Source: Leucothrix arctica (GTDB lineage: Bacteria; Pseudomonadota; Gammaproteobacteria; Thiotrichales; Thiotrichaceae). From it: a stretch of DNA of 64,000 nucleotides. The notes under the pieces are model-generated. The model was not told the DNA's origin and made no database searches. It saw nothing but the letters and a program-made list of their open reading frames with translations. Positions 9,980 through 19,048 of the stretch are shown piece after piece; the stretch's first letter is position 1; each line of letters opens with the position of its first letter. The stretch is from positions 62,001 to 126,000 of the forward strand of contig NZ_QGKL01000010.1 of the NCBI RefSeq assembly GCF_003172895.1, read 5' to 3'. The translations under genes and the position numbers were made by a program.

Positions 9980-9989
9980 ACTTCTTTTG

Positions 9990-10026
9990 AAATGGCGACT
10001 TTTTGTTCTAAAAAGTCGCCATTTTT
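9990..10026 (+). terminator. Terminator of rnpB
   Basis: AAATGGCGACTTTTT pairs with AAAAAGTCGCCATTT around a five-base loop and is followed by T-rich sequence. It starts 11 bases after the predicted end of the RNase P RNA. The A/T-rich base of the stem would also allow some termination on the other strand. Confidence 0.92.
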
Positions 10027-10184
10027 ATATAAATCAATAGTTTAGCTGTTTAGCGTAATGTGCGTCCTTAAATAGCCCCAACACTATTATGTTTATTAAA
10101 AACAATCTCATTTTCATTCAGTTTTCTTGTCTCTTTTTTCCCCTAAGTATTTGTCTTTTATAGATGTTTTTTAGAAAAACAGTG

Positions 10185-10213
10185 TTGACCTGTGGGGCTT
10201 AGGTAGCTATATT
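10185..10213 (+). promoter_or_regulatory. Sigma-70 promoter of the division/cell wall cluster (Pmra)
   Basis: TTGACC (10185-10190) and TATATT (10208-10213) are separated by 17 bases. The expected start of transcription is near 10220, just at the MraZ repeats. This is the best promoter match in the 310 bases between rnpB and mraZ. The rest of that gap, 10027-10184, is AT-rich with no gene. Confidence 0.75.
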
Positions 10214-10222
10214 GGCAAAAAG

Positions 10223-10247
10223 TGGAGTTATGTGGGGAATTGTGGTT
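10223..10247 (+). promoter_or_regulatory. MraZ operator: three TGG repeats at 10-base spacing
   Basis: TGGAG (10223), TGGGG (10233) and TGGTT (10243) start exactly 10 bases apart. MraZ proteins are known to bind tandem TGGGN boxes separated by five bases near the start of the mra transcript. The position just downstream of the -10 box and upstream of mraZ fits autorepression of the whole cluster. The outer two boxes deviate from TGGGN. Confidence 0.75.
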
Positions 10248-10288
10248 TTCCTCTACTTGAAACTCCCGCTGAATCGGAAAACAACACA

Positions 10289-10744
10289 ATGTTTCGTGGA
10301 ATATCCAATCTCAATGTTGATACGAAAGGGCGCATCGCGATCCCTTCGCGTTACCGTGAGTCGATTCAGTCAAGTTCAACAGGCCAAATGATTGTAACAG
10401 TGGATCACACAGATCGCTGCTTACTGATTTATGCCATGGATGAATGGGAAAACGTTGAGCGAAAGCTTATGCGTTTACCGAACAGCAACAGAAGAGTACG
10501 AAACATGCAGCGTCTGGTGTTGGGTCATGCTTCTGAGGTTGAGTTAGACACGCAAGGACGAATTCGGTTGTCTGCTCCCTTACGGGAATACGCTGGTGTT
10601 GATAAGCCAGTGGTATTAGTTGGACAAGCTAATAAATTTGAATTGTGGAGTGAGGAAACATGGTTGTCGCAACGAGACATATGGCTTACTGAAGCTCAAG
10701 AAGATTCTGACGACGATAACGTTTTGGATCAATTCTCACTTTAA
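10289..10744 (+). CDS. mraZ: Transcriptional regulator MraZ
   Basis: DNA-binding regulator of the dcw cluster and first gene of the operon. The 151 residues contain two AbrB-like MraZ repeats: FRGISNLNVDTKGRIAIPSR at the start and VELDTQGRIRLSAPLREYAG in the second half. The DxKGR and DxQGR motifs are as expected. I placed the start at ATG 10289, which gives the normal length of about 152. The longer GTG start at 10232 would run through the MraZ operator and adds residues not found in the family. rsmH follows 17 bases later. Confidence 0.96.
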   Translation: MFRGISNLNVDTKGRIAIPSRYRESIQSSSTGQMIVTVDHTDRCLLIYAMDEWENVERKLMRLPNSNRRVRNMQRLVLGHASEVELDTQGRIRLSAPLREYAGVDKPVVLVGQANKFELWSEETWLSQRDIWLTEAQEDSDDDNVLDQFSL

Positions 10745-10761
10745 AGCAGGAAATAGGTTAC

Positions 10762-11700
10762 ATGGCTGATGACTTTCAACATGTGACGGTGTTGCTAGAT
10801 GCAGCCGTCGACGCACTATCAGTAAAGCCTGATGGGATTTACATCGATGGTACGTTTGGCCGGGGCGGGCACACACGAAAAATTATTGAGCAATTAGGAG
10901 CAGAGGGGCGCTTGCTAGTTGTAGATAAAGACCCGCAGGCTATAGCAGTTGCAAAAGAATTATACGGCGATGATCCACGAGTAAGTATTTACCATGGTTC
11001 GTTTGCGGAGTTTGATCAGGCGCTAGCAGATGCAGGGTGGCCACAGGAGGTGGACGGTGTGTTGTTGGATTTAGGTGTTTCATCACCACAGATTGATGAT
11101 GGAACGCGTGGTTTTAGTTTTCAACGTGATGGTGCGTTGGATATGCGAATGAATCCTGAGCAAGGTATGTCAGCTGCAGAGTGGTTAGCGACGGCGAAAG
11201 ACACGGAAATTATGGATGTGTTGTGGAAGTACGGGGATGAACGTTTTGCTCGCCGTATTGTTCGACAGATTATTGAAACTCGCGAGACAGAACCGTTAGT
11301 AACAACTATGCAACTGGCTAAGTTAATCGCTGGTGCGGTACCTCGTAAATTTCATGGGAAAAAGAATCCAGCAACAAAAAGCTTTCAGGCGATTAGAATT
11401 TTCATTAATCAAGAGTTAGCGGATTTGGAGAAGTGTTTAGAAGACGGTGCTAAAGCGTTGGTAATGAATGGTCGCATGGTTGTTATAAGTTTTCATTCTT
11501 TAGAAGACCGAATGGTTAAACGTTACTTCAAGGCACAGTCAACGCCAAAGCCAGTTCCGAGAGGGCTGCCAATTCTAGAAAGTGATATCGAGCTACCATT
11601 TCGTACGATAGGAAAAGCAATAAAGCCGAGCACGGATGAAGTATCAGAGAATATCCGGTCACGTAGTTCGGTAATGAGAATTTTAGAGAGGAAGGCATGA
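10762..11700 (+). CDS. rsmH: 16S rRNA (cytosine1402-N4)-methyltransferase
   Basis: Methylates N4 of C1402 in 16S rRNA, the same nucleotide targeted by RsmI encoded upstream in this window. The 312-residue protein has HVTVLLDAAVDAL at the start, the SAM-binding IDGTFGRGGHTRKIIEQLG, then LLDLGVSSPQIDDGTRGFSF, RGFSFQRDGALDMRMN, and RIFINQEL. The C-terminus has VISFHSLEDRMVKRYF. A purine-rich AGGAAATAGG precedes the ATG. Its stop overlaps the ftsL start by four bases, so the two are translationally coupled. Confidence 0.97.
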   Translation: MADDFQHVTVLLDAAVDALSVKPDGIYIDGTFGRGGHTRKIIEQLGAEGRLLVVDKDPQAIAVAKELYGDDPRVSIYHGSFAEFDQALADAGWPQEVDGVLLDLGVSSPQIDDGTRGFSFQRDGALDMRMNPEQGMSAAEWLATAKDTEIMDVLWKYGDERFARRIVRQIIETRETEPLVTTMQLAKLIAGAVPRKFHGKKNPATKSFQAIRIFINQELADLEKCLEDGAKALVMNGRMVVISFHSLEDRMVKRYFKAQSTPKPVPRGLPILESDIELPFRTIGKAIKPSTDEVSENIRSRSSVMRILERKA

Positions 11701-11969
11701 GGCATTGGAAACTGTATGTGTTATTGGGTTTGTATGTAGGCGTGATGTTTACAGCTATTCAAGTGGTTACTCAGCGTAACTACACACGTACATTATTCGT
11801 TGAGTCTCAAGAGTCGCAACAACAGCGTAACGTTTTGACTGCTGAATGGAGTCAGTTGAAGTTACAGCAAGGTACTGATTTAAATGAGGTGCGTGTGGAA
11901 GCACAGGCGCGTCGTGAACTAGGAATGCACATCCCTCGTGCAGTAGATATAAGGATTATTAAAGAGTGA
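11697..11969 (+). CDS. ftsL: Cell division protein FtsL
   Basis: A 90-residue bitopic membrane protein: a short cytoplasmic start, a hydrophobic segment near residues 5-22, then a periplasmic heptad-rich region and RRELGMHIPRAVDIRIIKE at the end. This is the FtsL layout, and the position between rsmH and ftsI is diagnostic. In the family FtsL joins FtsB and FtsQ and activates FtsWI. It overlaps both neighbours by four bases (ATGA upstream, GTGA downstream). Confidence 0.93.
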   Translation: MRHWKLYVLLGLYVGVMFTAIQVVTQRNYTRTLFVESQESQQQRNVLTAEWSQLKLQQGTDLNEVRVEAQARRELGMHIPRAVDIRIIKE

Positions 11970-13771
11970 CTCGTCGCGCTAAACATACAGCACTAGCTTC
12001 GCCCGTTTATAGGGGGAGGCGTTTGGCTTTGTTGCTATTTTTGCTCGCCGGTATGGTCGTGCTGCTGTTTCGTGCCGGTTATATAGAGATTTTCCAGCAG
12101 GAGTGGTTGCAGGTTCAAGCGGATAAGCGCCAGATGCGTACCATGCGAATCCCTCCTTATCGCGGCATGATTGTTGACCGCAATAATGAAGCGTTGGCAA
12201 TTAGCTCACCTGTTGAGTCTATTTGGTGTGACCCTGTTAAATTCTTCGGTGCACGCGCGGCTTTAGTGAAATTATCTAAAAGTGATGACGCAGAAGAAGC
12301 GGCAGAAGCACAGGATGACCTGGACAACTTAGATGTAAACCTTATTAGACTTGAAGAGCTTCTAGATATGAAGTCTGGCGAGTTGAATAAGCTGTTAACA
12401 ACGAACAAGCGTAAACGATTTCTTTACCTAGCAAGACAGTCTGCGCCTGCTTTGGGTCGAGATGTTGATGAGTTGAAACTTCCTGCTGTTGGTTCTAAAT
12501 CAGAATATCGACGCTTTTACCCTATGGCTGAGTCAATCGGTCATGTTGTTGGTTTTACCAATATCGACGACAGTGGTGTTGAAGGTGTGGAGCTTGCAAA
12601 AAATGAATTGCTGGCGGGTAAGTCTGGCGAGAAGAAAGTTATTCAAGATGGCGCGGGTCGTCTGATTGAGGATATTGAGCAGGTTGAACGTATGGTTCCT
12701 GGGCAAGATGTTCAGTTGAGCATCGATCGCCGTATTCAATATCAAGCGTACAAAGTATTAAAAGAACAGGTTCACCAGTTGAGTGCTAAAGCAGGCTCTG
12801 TGGTTGTGTTGGATGCGAAGACGGGTGAGGTGTTAGCAATGGCTAACATGCCAGGCTTTAATCCAAACGCACGTGGCTCTCTAAAGGCTGAGAATTATCG
12901 TAACCGTGCGTTGATGGATGCGTATGAGCCAGGTTCAACGATTAAGCCTTTAACTATTGCCGCGGCTTTGGAAGCACGTGTCATTGGCCCTAATGTGTCG
13001 ATTGATACCTCACCGGGTACGATTAAATTAGGTAAGGTAACGGTTAAAGATCCTCGTAACTTCGGCACGTTGACACTAGATATGGTGTTGGCTAAGTCTA
13101 GTAACGTTGGCGCAAGTAAGATCGCGTTGTTGATGGAAGCGAAAGAACATTGGAAGTTTTTAAACCGTGTTGGTTTTGGTATGCGACCTAACTCGGGTGC
13201 GCCATCTGAAACTAATGGTGGCTTAAGTTATTACGATAGTTGGGGCGAGGTTGACCGTGCTTCACATGGTTACGGTTACGGCGTTTCAATTAGTTTGCTG
13301 CAGTTGGCTCAGGCTTACACTGTTTTTGCAAATCAGGGTGTGATGTTCCCGTCGACACTGTTTAAGCTTAGTGAACGACCTCAAGGTACTGAGGTGATGA
13401 AGGCTGAAAATGCAGATGCAGTACTAAGAATGATGACGGCTGTTGTAAAAGAAGGTGCAACAGGGCGTCGTGCAATGATCGAAGGCTATACGGTTGCCGG
13501 TAAAACAGGAACAGCCTACAAGTACATTAATAAAAAATACCGTACAGACCGTCGAGTAGTGAGCTTTATTGGTCTTGCACCTGCAAGCAATCCTCGTTTG
13601 ATCGTTGCAGTAACCGTTGATGAACCAAGAGTTGAAAGAGCTACGGGTGGCCGTTTGGTTGCGCCGATGTTCTCAAAAATTATGTCTAGCAGTTTGCGTA
13701 TTTTGGATATCCCACCGGATAATTTAAGTAAAGAGCAAATTGCTGTCAGTGTTAAAAAGGGAGCATCTTGA
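11966..13771 (+). CDS. ftsI: Septal peptidoglycan transpeptidase FtsI (PBP3)
   Basis: Class B penicillin-binding protein that cross-links septal peptidoglycan with FtsW. The 601-residue protein has an N-terminal membrane anchor near residues 20-36 and a PBP dimerisation domain (IPPYRGMIVDRNNEALAISS, YRRFYPMAESIGHVVGFTN). The transpeptidase domain has catalytic S324 in S-T-I-K327, the SxN motif S378-S-N380, and K513-T-G515. GTG is the start, overlapping the ftsL stop. Length is close to E. coli FtsI (588). The linker near 100-125 (SDDAEEAAEAQDDLD) is unusually acidic. Confidence 0.97.
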   Translation: MTRRAKHTALASPVYRGRRLALLLFLLAGMVVLLFRAGYIEIFQQEWLQVQADKRQMRTMRIPPYRGMIVDRNNEALAISSPVESIWCDPVKFFGARAALVKLSKSDDAEEAAEAQDDLDNLDVNLIRLEELLDMKSGELNKLLTTNKRKRFLYLARQSAPALGRDVDELKLPAVGSKSEYRRFYPMAESIGHVVGFTNIDDSGVEGVELAKNELLAGKSGEKKVIQDGAGRLIEDIEQVERMVPGQDVQLSIDRRIQYQAYKVLKEQVHQLSAKAGSVVVLDAKTGEVLAMANMPGFNPNARGSLKAENYRNRALMDAYEPGSTIKPLTIAAALEARVIGPNVSIDTSPGTIKLGKVTVKDPRNFGTLTLDMVLAKSSNVGASKIALLMEAKEHWKFLNRVGFGMRPNSGAPSETNGGLSYYDSWGEVDRASHGYGYGVSISLLQLAQAYTVFANQGVMFPSTLFKLSERPQGTEVMKAENADAVLRMMTAVVKEGATGRRAMIEGYTVAGKTGTAYKYINKKYRTDRRVVSFIGLAPASNPRLIVAVTVDEPRVERATGGRLVAPMFSKIMSSSLRILDIPPDNLSKEQIAVSVKKGAS

Positions 13772-15267
13772 TGAGTTGCTCTCTAAGTTACTTACTAGAA
13801 GGTGTTAGTGGTGTGTCGTCTAGTGTTGATGAAACTCAGGTTACGTCAATGGCATTAGATAGCCGAAAAGTAACAGTAGGTTGTTTGTTTGTAGCTTTGC
13901 AAGGTACACAGCAGCACGGTTTAAGTTACGCACTAAAGGCACAAAGCTTAGGTGCAGTAGCGATAATTTGGGAGTTTAACGAGTTTGTTGAAGTGCCTGA
14001 GTTAACGATTCCGGTGATTGCGATAAAAGATTTACCAGCAAGCCTAGGCGGAATTGCAGCCCGTCTTTATGACTATCCGAGTCAGCAACTGCAGATTGTC
14101 GGAATAACAGGGACCGATGGAAAAACCTCTGTAAGCCACTTTTTAGCACAAGCAATGAATGCTTGTGGTGGGTCGTGTGCTGTGATAGGAACGCTAGGGA
14201 TTGGTAACCCCAACGCTTTAGAAAAAGCGACGCATACCACTCCTGATGTTATTACTGTTCATGAAAGTCTCCAACGCCTCAGTAAGCGAGGGAGTCGCTG
14301 TGTGGCGATGGAGGTCTCTTCACATGCTCTTGACCAGCAACGCGTAGCGGGTGTTGGTTTTGATGTGGCTGTGTTGACAAATTTAACCCGTGATCATCTT
14401 GATTATCATGGGACGGTCGAAGCGTATGCGGATGCCAAGGCAAAACTATTTTTAGAGCACTCACCAAAGTCTGCGGTCGTTAACTTAAACGATGCGTTTG
14501 GTGTGAAGCTAGCGGCTGAATTGGTTGGATCTGAGACGAAAGTAATTGGCTACGCAATTGGTCAGCCAAGCGACTTCTCTGAAACAACATTAGTTGCAAC
14601 GGGTGCGAGTTATGACCATAACGGTTTAAGTGCAAGTATTCATTGGCAAGGTCAGCAGTACTCACTTCGAGTGGGTGTATTAGGTGACTTTAATCTGAGT
14701 AATTTGTTGGCGGTAACAGGTGCATTGATCGCACTAGATTACACAGCAGCAGATGCGGTTGCAGCGTTAGAAGCGCTACATACTGTGCCAGGACGTATTG
14801 AGAAAGTCACGACTGATCAGTCTCAGGACTTTTTAACCGTGGTTGATTATGCACATACGCCGGGCGCACTAAGCTCTGTGTTAGGTGCGTTACGAGTGCA
14901 TTGCTCGGGCAAACTAATTTGTGTGTTTGGCTGTGGTGGTGACCGTGATAAGGGCAAGCGTCCTTTGATGGCAGAAGTGGCTGAGTGTTTGGCTGATGTT
15001 GTGATTGCAACAGACGATAACCCTCGTTCAGAAGACCCTGAGTCAATTATGGCTGACGTTATTGCAGGTTTTAAACAGCCTGAAAAAGTATTTATTGAGC
15101 ATGACCGTGAAGCGGCTATTCAACTTGCTGTTGAGCAAGCGCAAGCCGGTGATGTTGTGTTGGTGGCTGGTAAAGGTCATGAGCAAGTGCAGATCATTAA
15201 TGGTACTGAGTTGCCATTTGATGATCGTGAAAAGATTCGTGATTCATTAAAGGGAGCGATAGCATGA
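13771..15267 (+). CDS. murE: UDP-MurNAc-L-Ala-D-Glu:meso-diaminopimelate ligase
   Basis: Adds the third stem residue to the peptidoglycan precursor in the cytoplasm. The ATP-binding GTDGKTSVSH lies near residues 112-121, and the DNPR motif near 416, which in the family indicates meso-diaminopimelate rather than lysine as substrate. Other blocks are EVSSHALDQQRV and VVDYAHTPGAL. I favour ATG 13771, sharing one base with the ftsI stop, because AGGGAG at about 13758-13763 is spaced seven bases away. A TTG at 13768 would add one residue. The protein is 498 residues, the normal size. Confidence 0.96.
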   Translation: MSCSLSYLLEGVSGVSSSVDETQVTSMALDSRKVTVGCLFVALQGTQQHGLSYALKAQSLGAVAIIWEFNEFVEVPELTIPVIAIKDLPASLGGIAARLYDYPSQQLQIVGITGTDGKTSVSHFLAQAMNACGGSCAVIGTLGIGNPNALEKATHTTPDVITVHESLQRLSKRGSRCVAMEVSSHALDQQRVAGVGFDVAVLTNLTRDHLDYHGTVEAYADAKAKLFLEHSPKSAVVNLNDAFGVKLAAELVGSETKVIGYAIGQPSDFSETTLVATGASYDHNGLSASIHWQGQQYSLRVGVLGDFNLSNLLAVTGALIALDYTAADAVAALEALHTVPGRIEKVTTDQSQDFLTVVDYAHTPGALSSVLGALRVHCSGKLICVFGCGGDRDKGKRPLMAEVAECLADVVIATDDNPRSEDPESIMADVIAGFKQPEKVFIEHDREAAIQLAVEQAQAGDVVLVAGKGHEQVQIINGTELPFDDREKIRDSLKGAIA

Positions 15268-16622
15268 CTTGGATGCTTTCTGAAATAGCTGTAATGGCGA
15301 ATGGCGAGTTACACGGCGAAGATACCTGTATCGACTCTGTTGCGACTGACTCACGGACTGTTGGGCAAGATCAGTTATTTATTGCGATAGCCGGTGAGCG
15401 TTTTGATGCACATGACTTCGTTGAAGGTCTTGCAGGTAAAGCAGGCGCGGCACTTGTACATAAGAAAATAGACTGTGATTTACCGCAAATCGTTGTGCAG
15501 GATACGCGCAAAGGTTTAGCTGATTTCGCAGCCGCTTGGCGTCAGCAGTTCAAAAAGCCTTTAGTAGGTTTGACGGGCAGCAACGGTAAGACGACAGTTA
15601 AAGAAATGCTAAGTGAAGTCTTGAGCGTTAAAGGCGAAGTACTAGCGACAATGGGTAACTTAAACAATGACCTAGGCATGCCGCTAACGTTGTTACGACT
15701 TCGTGAGCAGCATGACTTTGCTGTGATTGAAATGGGCGCTAACCATTTCGGTGAAATAGAATTTTTAACTCAAATTTCTAAGCCTGATGTGGCTATCCTG
15801 AATAATGCAGGGGCATCGCATCTTGAAGGGTTTGGCAGCATTGAAGGTGTATCACGCGCTAAAGCAGAGATATTCCACGGGTTAACAGCGACGGGTGTTG
15901 CGGTGATTAATGCCGACGATACTTATGCTGACTTTTGGATGTCATGCAATACAGAGCGACGTGTGATCAGTTTCGGTATCGACAATGCCGCTACAGTACA
16001 TGGAGAGGTCTCACCAACAGGGACGTTGGTACTTTCTACAGACGATGAGTCTATAGAAATTACATTACGCTTGTTAGGCCTCCACAACGCTCGCAATGCT
16101 TTGGCAGCGGCGAGTGCGGCAATAGCCGTTGGTGCGACACTTGCTGAAATTAAGCAAGGGTTGGAAGCAGTTCAACCGGTAAAAGGTCGTTTAGCTTCGG
16201 TAAATGGGCAACAGGGTTCGCGCTTAATTAACGATACGTATAACGCAAACCCATCATCAGCAAAGGCAGCGATTGATGTGCTGTCTAGTTTCAGTCAAGG
16301 CGAAAGGATATTGGTCTTGGGTGATATGGGCGAACTAGGTGAAAATGCGATTGAGTTACACCAAGAGATTGGTGAGTATGCGCGTGCAAAAAATATTGAC
16401 CAAGTGTTTTGCTTGGGACAGTACACGGCAGAAACAGCCAAGGCGTTCGGGGAAAATGCACAGTACTTTGCTGAGCTAGAACCGCTCTTGGAAAACTTAA
16501 AACAAGAAATGAATAATAATATGACGGTATTGGTGAAAGGATCTCGCAGCATGCGCATGGAGCGAGTGATCGAAGCATTAGAAGTAACGGAAGCAACCCA
16601 AGAGGCAGCTATCACATGCTAG
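15264..16622 (+). CDS. murF: UDP-MurNAc-tripeptide:D-Ala-D-Ala ligase
   Basis: Adds D-alanyl-D-alanine to the UDP-MurNAc tripeptide, completing the cytoplasmic precursor. The 452-residue Mur ligase shows [15 protein letters not shown] near 101-115, [38 protein letters not shown] and [16 protein letters not shown]. It overlaps murE by four bases (ATGA) and overlaps mraY by seven bases. The domain order is that of MurF, without the MurE DNPR motif. Confidence 0.96.
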   Translation: MTWMLSEIAVMANGELHGEDTCIDSVATDSRTVGQDQLFIAIAGERFDAHDFVEGLAGKAGAALVHKKIDCDLPQIVVQDTRKGLADFAAAWRQQFKKPLVGLTGSNGKTTVKEMLSEVLSVKGEVLATMGNLNNDLGMPLTLLRLREQHDFAVIEMGANHFGEIEFLTQISKPDVAILNNAGASHLEGFGSIEGVSRAKAEIFHGLTATGVAVINADDTYADFWMSCNTERRVISFGIDNAATVHGEVSPTGTLVLSTDDESIEITLRLLGLHNARNALAAASAAIAVGATLAEIKQGLEAVQPVKGRLASVNGQQGSRLINDTYNANPSSAKAAIDVLSSFSQGERILVLGDMGELGENAIELHQEIGEYARAKNIDQVFCLGQYTAETAKAFGENAQYFAELEPLLENLKQEMNNNMTVLVKGSRSMRMERVIEALEVTEATQEAAITC

Positions 16623-17698
16623 TTCTTCTTTTTGGTTGGTTGGCGGAATACTTTAGTTTCTTTGCTGTCTTTCAATACCTTACGTTACGCGGGATTTTAG
16701 GTGTCTTAACAGCGCTAAGCCTTAGTCTGACGATGGGCCCATTGATGATTCGTCGTTTGACGGAACTTAAAATTGGTCAAAGCATTCGTGATGATGGCCC
16801 ACAAACGCATTTGGTTAAAGCGGGCACACCAACGATGGGTGGCGCGTTAATCCTACTAGCGATTGGTGTTTCAACGCTGTTATGGGGTGACCTAAGTAAC
16901 TACTACATTTGGGTAACACTGTTCGTAACACTAGGCTCTGGTGTGGTTGGTGGTCTAGATGACTACTTAAAGTTGAAGTATCAGAACAGTAAAGGTTTGT
17001 CAGCACGTTGGAAGTACCTTGGTCTTTCTCTGATTGCTTTCATTGGTGTCACAGTACTGTATGTACTAGCGCCAACAGAGACAGAGACAACGCTTTATAT
17101 TCCTGTGTTTAAAGATGCATTTTTTAACATGGGTATTTTCTTCATTCCTTGGGCTTATTTGGTAATTGTTGGCTCTAGTAATGCAGTAAATCTAACAGAT
17201 GGCTTAGATGGTTTGGCGATTATGCCAACGATCTTGGTTGCAGCAGGTTTGGGTGTTTTTGCTTACTTGAGTGGTAACAGTGTGTTCGCTGGCTACTTAG
17301 GCATTCCATACATCGCAGGCGTCGGTGAGATGGTTATCTTTTGCGGCACGATCTTTGGTGCTGGCTTAGGTTTCTTATGGTTTAACACATACCCAGCACA
17401 AGTATTTATGGGTGATGTAGGTGCGTTAGCGCTAGGTGCAGGTCTTGGTATTGTTGCCGTGATCGTGCGTCAAGAAGTGGTGCTAGCGATTATGGGTGGT
17501 GTTTTTGTAATGGAAGCAGTGTCTGTGATATTGCAGGTGGCTTCATTCAAAATGACAGGAAAACGTATTTTCCGCATGGCACCTATTCATCATCATTTCG
17601 AGTTAAAAGGTTGGGCAGAGCCGAAGGTTATTGTTCGTTTCTGGATTATCACGATTGTTCTAGTTTTGGTTGGTTTAGCAACCCTAAAGGTACGTTAA
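16616..17698 (+). CDS. mraY: Phospho-MurNAc-pentapeptide transferase
   Basis: Integral membrane enzyme that moves phospho-MurNAc-pentapeptide to undecaprenyl phosphate, giving lipid I. The 360 residues equal the E. coli length, with about ten hydrophobic segments. Signature blocks are [20 protein letters not shown] near the first cytoplasmic loop, [10 protein letters not shown] near 113-121, the active-site [10 protein letters not shown] near 193-202, and the HHH-containing [13 protein letters not shown] near 320-332. The ATG overlaps the murF end. Confidence 0.97.
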   Translation: MLVLLFGWLAEYFSFFAVFQYLTLRGILGVLTALSLSLTMGPLMIRRLTELKIGQSIRDDGPQTHLVKAGTPTMGGALILLAIGVSTLLWGDLSNYYIWVTLFVTLGSGVVGGLDDYLKLKYQNSKGLSARWKYLGLSLIAFIGVTVLYVLAPTETETTLYIPVFKDAFFNMGIFFIPWAYLVIVGSSNAVNLTDGLDGLAIMPTILVAAGLGVFAYLSGNSVFAGYLGIPYIAGVGEMVIFCGTIFGAGLGFLWFNTYPAQVFMGDVGALALGAGLGIVAVIVRQEVVLAIMGGVFVMEAVSVILQVASFKMTGKRIFRMAPIHHHFELKGWAEPKVIVRFWIITIVLVLVGLATLKVR

Positions 17699-17701
17699 AA
17701 C

Positions 17702-19048
17702 ATGAAGCAGTTTGAGCAGGTAAATTGGCATACATTGGTACTCGGTCTTGGTAAGACTGGGCTATCGGTTGCGCGTTTTTTATCGGCACAAGGTGTGAGT
17801 TTTGCGGTCATGGACTCTCGTGAAACACCACCAAATGTAGATGAGTTACTGAGTGAATTCCCAGAGACGGCATGTTACTTCGGTAGCTTAAACGCTGACG
17901 TTATGTGTGCTGCGACTAGAATCATTGCTAGTCCTGGTATTGCTTTGGCGACACCAGAGATTGAAAAGGCGCGCTCTTTAGGGATTGAAGTGATTGGCGA
18001 TATCGAGCTGTTTGCTCGCGAAGCTAAGAAGCCAATTGTTGCAGTAACAGGGTCAAACGGTAAAACGACAGTTGCTACCTTACTAAGCCTTATGGCGAAA
18101 CAAGCGAACGTAAAAGCAGGGACTGGTGGAAACATCGGTATGCCAGCACTAGAGTTACTGACGCAAAAAAGCACTGAGTTATATGTATTGGAGTTGTCTA
18201 GTTTTCAGCTTGAAACAACGCATAGCTTAAAGTGCAAAGCAGCGAGCATCTTGAATGTTTCTGAAGACCATTTGGATCGCTACTCGGGTCGAATGGATCT
18301 TTACGCTGCCGCTAAAGCGAAGATTTATGATCGTTGCCAAAACAAGATTGTTAACCGTGATGATGAGTTAGTCGTGACGTTGGCGAATGATGCTTATGCA
18401 ATCACATTTGGAGCAGATGCTCCGACTGGAGATAACTACGGTTTAGTTATTACTGATGGCGTCAAGTGGTTAGCTAAAGGCGAGAAAAAATTATTATCGA
18501 CGGCTGATATGAAAGTTGCCGGTAGTCATAACGAAACAAATGCATTGGCAGCGCTTGCATTGGCAGAAGCGGCAGGTTTGCCACTTAAGCCATGCTTACA
18601 AGTATTACGTGCCTTTGCAGGTTTACCGCATCGCACACAGTGGGTTGCAGAAAGTAACGGTATCAACTGGTTTAACGATTCAAAAGGAACCAATGTTGGA
18701 GCGACTGTAGCTGCATTACAAGGTCTTCCAAATAAGACAGTTTTAATTGCGGGTGGGCAGGGCAAGGGCGCCGATTTCACGCCGTTAGCTAATGTAGTAC
18801 AAGATTATGCAAGAGCAGTGGTGCTATTCGGTGAAGATGCAGAGCAGATTGCATTAGCACTGAAAGGCGATATTCCTATTGTTTTTGCAACAGATATGAC
18901 GTGTGCGGTTAAACAGGCACATCAGTTAGCAAATATCGGTGACAACATTTTACTTTCACCTGCATGCGCAAGTTTTGACATGTTTACTAGTTACGAAAAT
19001 CGCGGTGATGTCTTTATAGACACGGTGAAGAAGGAACTTCAATGCTAA
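17702..19048 (+). CDS. murD: UDP-MurNAc-L-Ala:D-Glu ligase
   Basis: Adds D-glutamate to UDP-MurNAc-L-alanine. The 448-residue protein begins with the Rossmann-like LVLGLGKTGLSVARFLSAQG and has the ATP-binding [14 protein letters not shown]. Further blocks are GNIGMPALEL, LELSSFQLE, VSEDHLDRY and WFNDSKGTNVGAT. It starts three bases after mraY and overlaps ftsW by seven bases. All expected MurD features are present. Confidence 0.96.
   Translation: MKQFEQVNWHTLVLGLGKTGLSVARFLSAQGVSFAVMDSRETPPNVDELLSEFPETACYFGSLNADVMCAATRIIASPGIALATPEIEKARSLGIEVIGDIELFAREAKKPIVAVTGSNGKTTVATLLSLMAKQANVKAGTGGNIGMPALELLTQKSTELYVLELSSFQLETTHSLKCKAASILNVSEDHLDRYSGRMDLYAAAKAKIYDRCQNKIVNRDDELVVTLANDAYAITFGADAPTGDNYGLVITDGVKWLAKGEKKLLSTADMKVAGSHNETNALAALALAEAAGLPLKPCLQVLRAFAGLPHRTQWVAESNGINWFNDSKGTNVGATVAALQGLPNKTVLIAGGQGKGADFTPLANVVQDYARAVVLFGEDAEQIALALKGDIPIVFATDMTCAVKQAHQLANIGDNILLSPACASFDMFTSYENRGDVFIDTVKKELQC

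Noticed and set aside
10232-10288. Longer mraZ start at GTG 10232
   Set aside because: It runs through the MraZ operator repeats and adds residues absent from the family; ATG 10289 gives the usual length.
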